Positions 36,437-36,465 of a DNA stretch of 36,465 nt are shown here, piece by piece. Position 1 is the first letter of the stretch; each line of letters begins with the position of its first letter. Under the pieces are notes generated by a model that had not been told where the DNA came from, made no database searches, and saw only the letters and a program-made list of their open reading frames with translations. Origin of the DNA: Companilactobacillus crustorum JCM 15951 (GTDB lineage: Bacteria; Bacillota; Bacilli; Lactobacillales; Lactobacillaceae); contig NZ_AZDB01000011.1 in assembly GCF_001434585.1 (NCBI RefSeq), forward strand, positions 1 through 36,465, read 5' to 3'. A program made the position numbers and the translations under genes.

Positions 36437-36465
36437 GGAGGGGTAGCGAAGTCTGGCTAAACGCG
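36437..36465 (+). tRNA. tRNA-Tyr, 5' part (cut by window end)
   Basis: GGAGGGG at 36437 followed by TAGCGAAGTCTGGCTAAACG matches the acceptor strand and D arm of Firmicutes tRNA-Tyr, a class II tRNA. The anticodon lies outside, so the identity rests on the 5' part only. Confidence 0.72.

Overview
The window looks like chromosome of a low-GC, Gram-positive lactic acid bacterium. The gene set (phenolic acid decarboxylase with PadR, WxL/DUF916 surface cluster, H2O-forming-type NADH oxidase, YfhO, DtpT, a Tyr tRNA of Firmicutes type, a Ser T-box and a lysine riboswitch) fits Lactobacillaceae, probably near Companilactobacillus. The genus is an inference from family resemblance; no search was run. 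I see no integrase, transposase, prophage gene or CRISPR array.

Layout. 1-870: the 3' end of a phenolic acid decarboxylase gene and its regulator padR. 944-3343: a divergent pair of a SmtB/CzrA-type metal sensor and a P1B metal-exporting ATPase. 3539-6224: redox and housekeeping genes (NAD(P)-binding protein, flavodoxin-like reductase with a membrane tail, thiol peroxidase Tpx, GNAT acetyltransferase). 6338-13685: a WxL cell-surface cluster (small sortase-anchored protein, WxL protein, three DUF916/DUF3324 proteins, a lectin-like WxL protein). 13755-15153: a TetR regulator and two paralogous three-helix membrane proteins, one with a perfect 22-bp palindrome just downstream of its promoter. 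15282-16794: a broken Mga-like regulator. 16850-18738: lysine riboswitch and lysine permease. 18739-20550: T-box and serS, then tRNA-Asn and tRNA-Thr.

21071-25913 is a flavin redox module. A FAD/FMN flavoprotein reductase with a covalent-FMN motif is divergent from an operon of apbE (the FMN transferase that fills such motifs) and two related flavodoxin-fold reductases. The second reductase carries a PAS-like domain and ends in two copies of a short motif resembling the ApbE target. 25972-26822 holds no protein gene but two homologous copies of a structured element. I read these as tandem minus-strand small RNAs of about 300 and 340 nt with several C-rich, anti-Shine-Dalgarno-like loops conserved on diverged stems. 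27054-36258: NADH oxidase, a 33-codon small protein, a YfhO membrane protein, two tandem glycerol kinase paralogues (the second lacks the catalytic Asp and the phosphorylatable His) and the peptide transporter DtpT. The window ends inside a tRNA-Tyr gene.

Five disabling lesions (three frameshifts and one stop codon at four sites in or beside the surface cluster region, counted with a further frameshift in the Mga-like gene) fall between 7.9 and 16.3 kb, while every other complete gene is open. This suggests shared decay of a surface system and a possible regulator. The points most worth a second look are the tandem RNA pair, the C-terminal flavinylation-like tags, and the degenerate second glycerol kinase.
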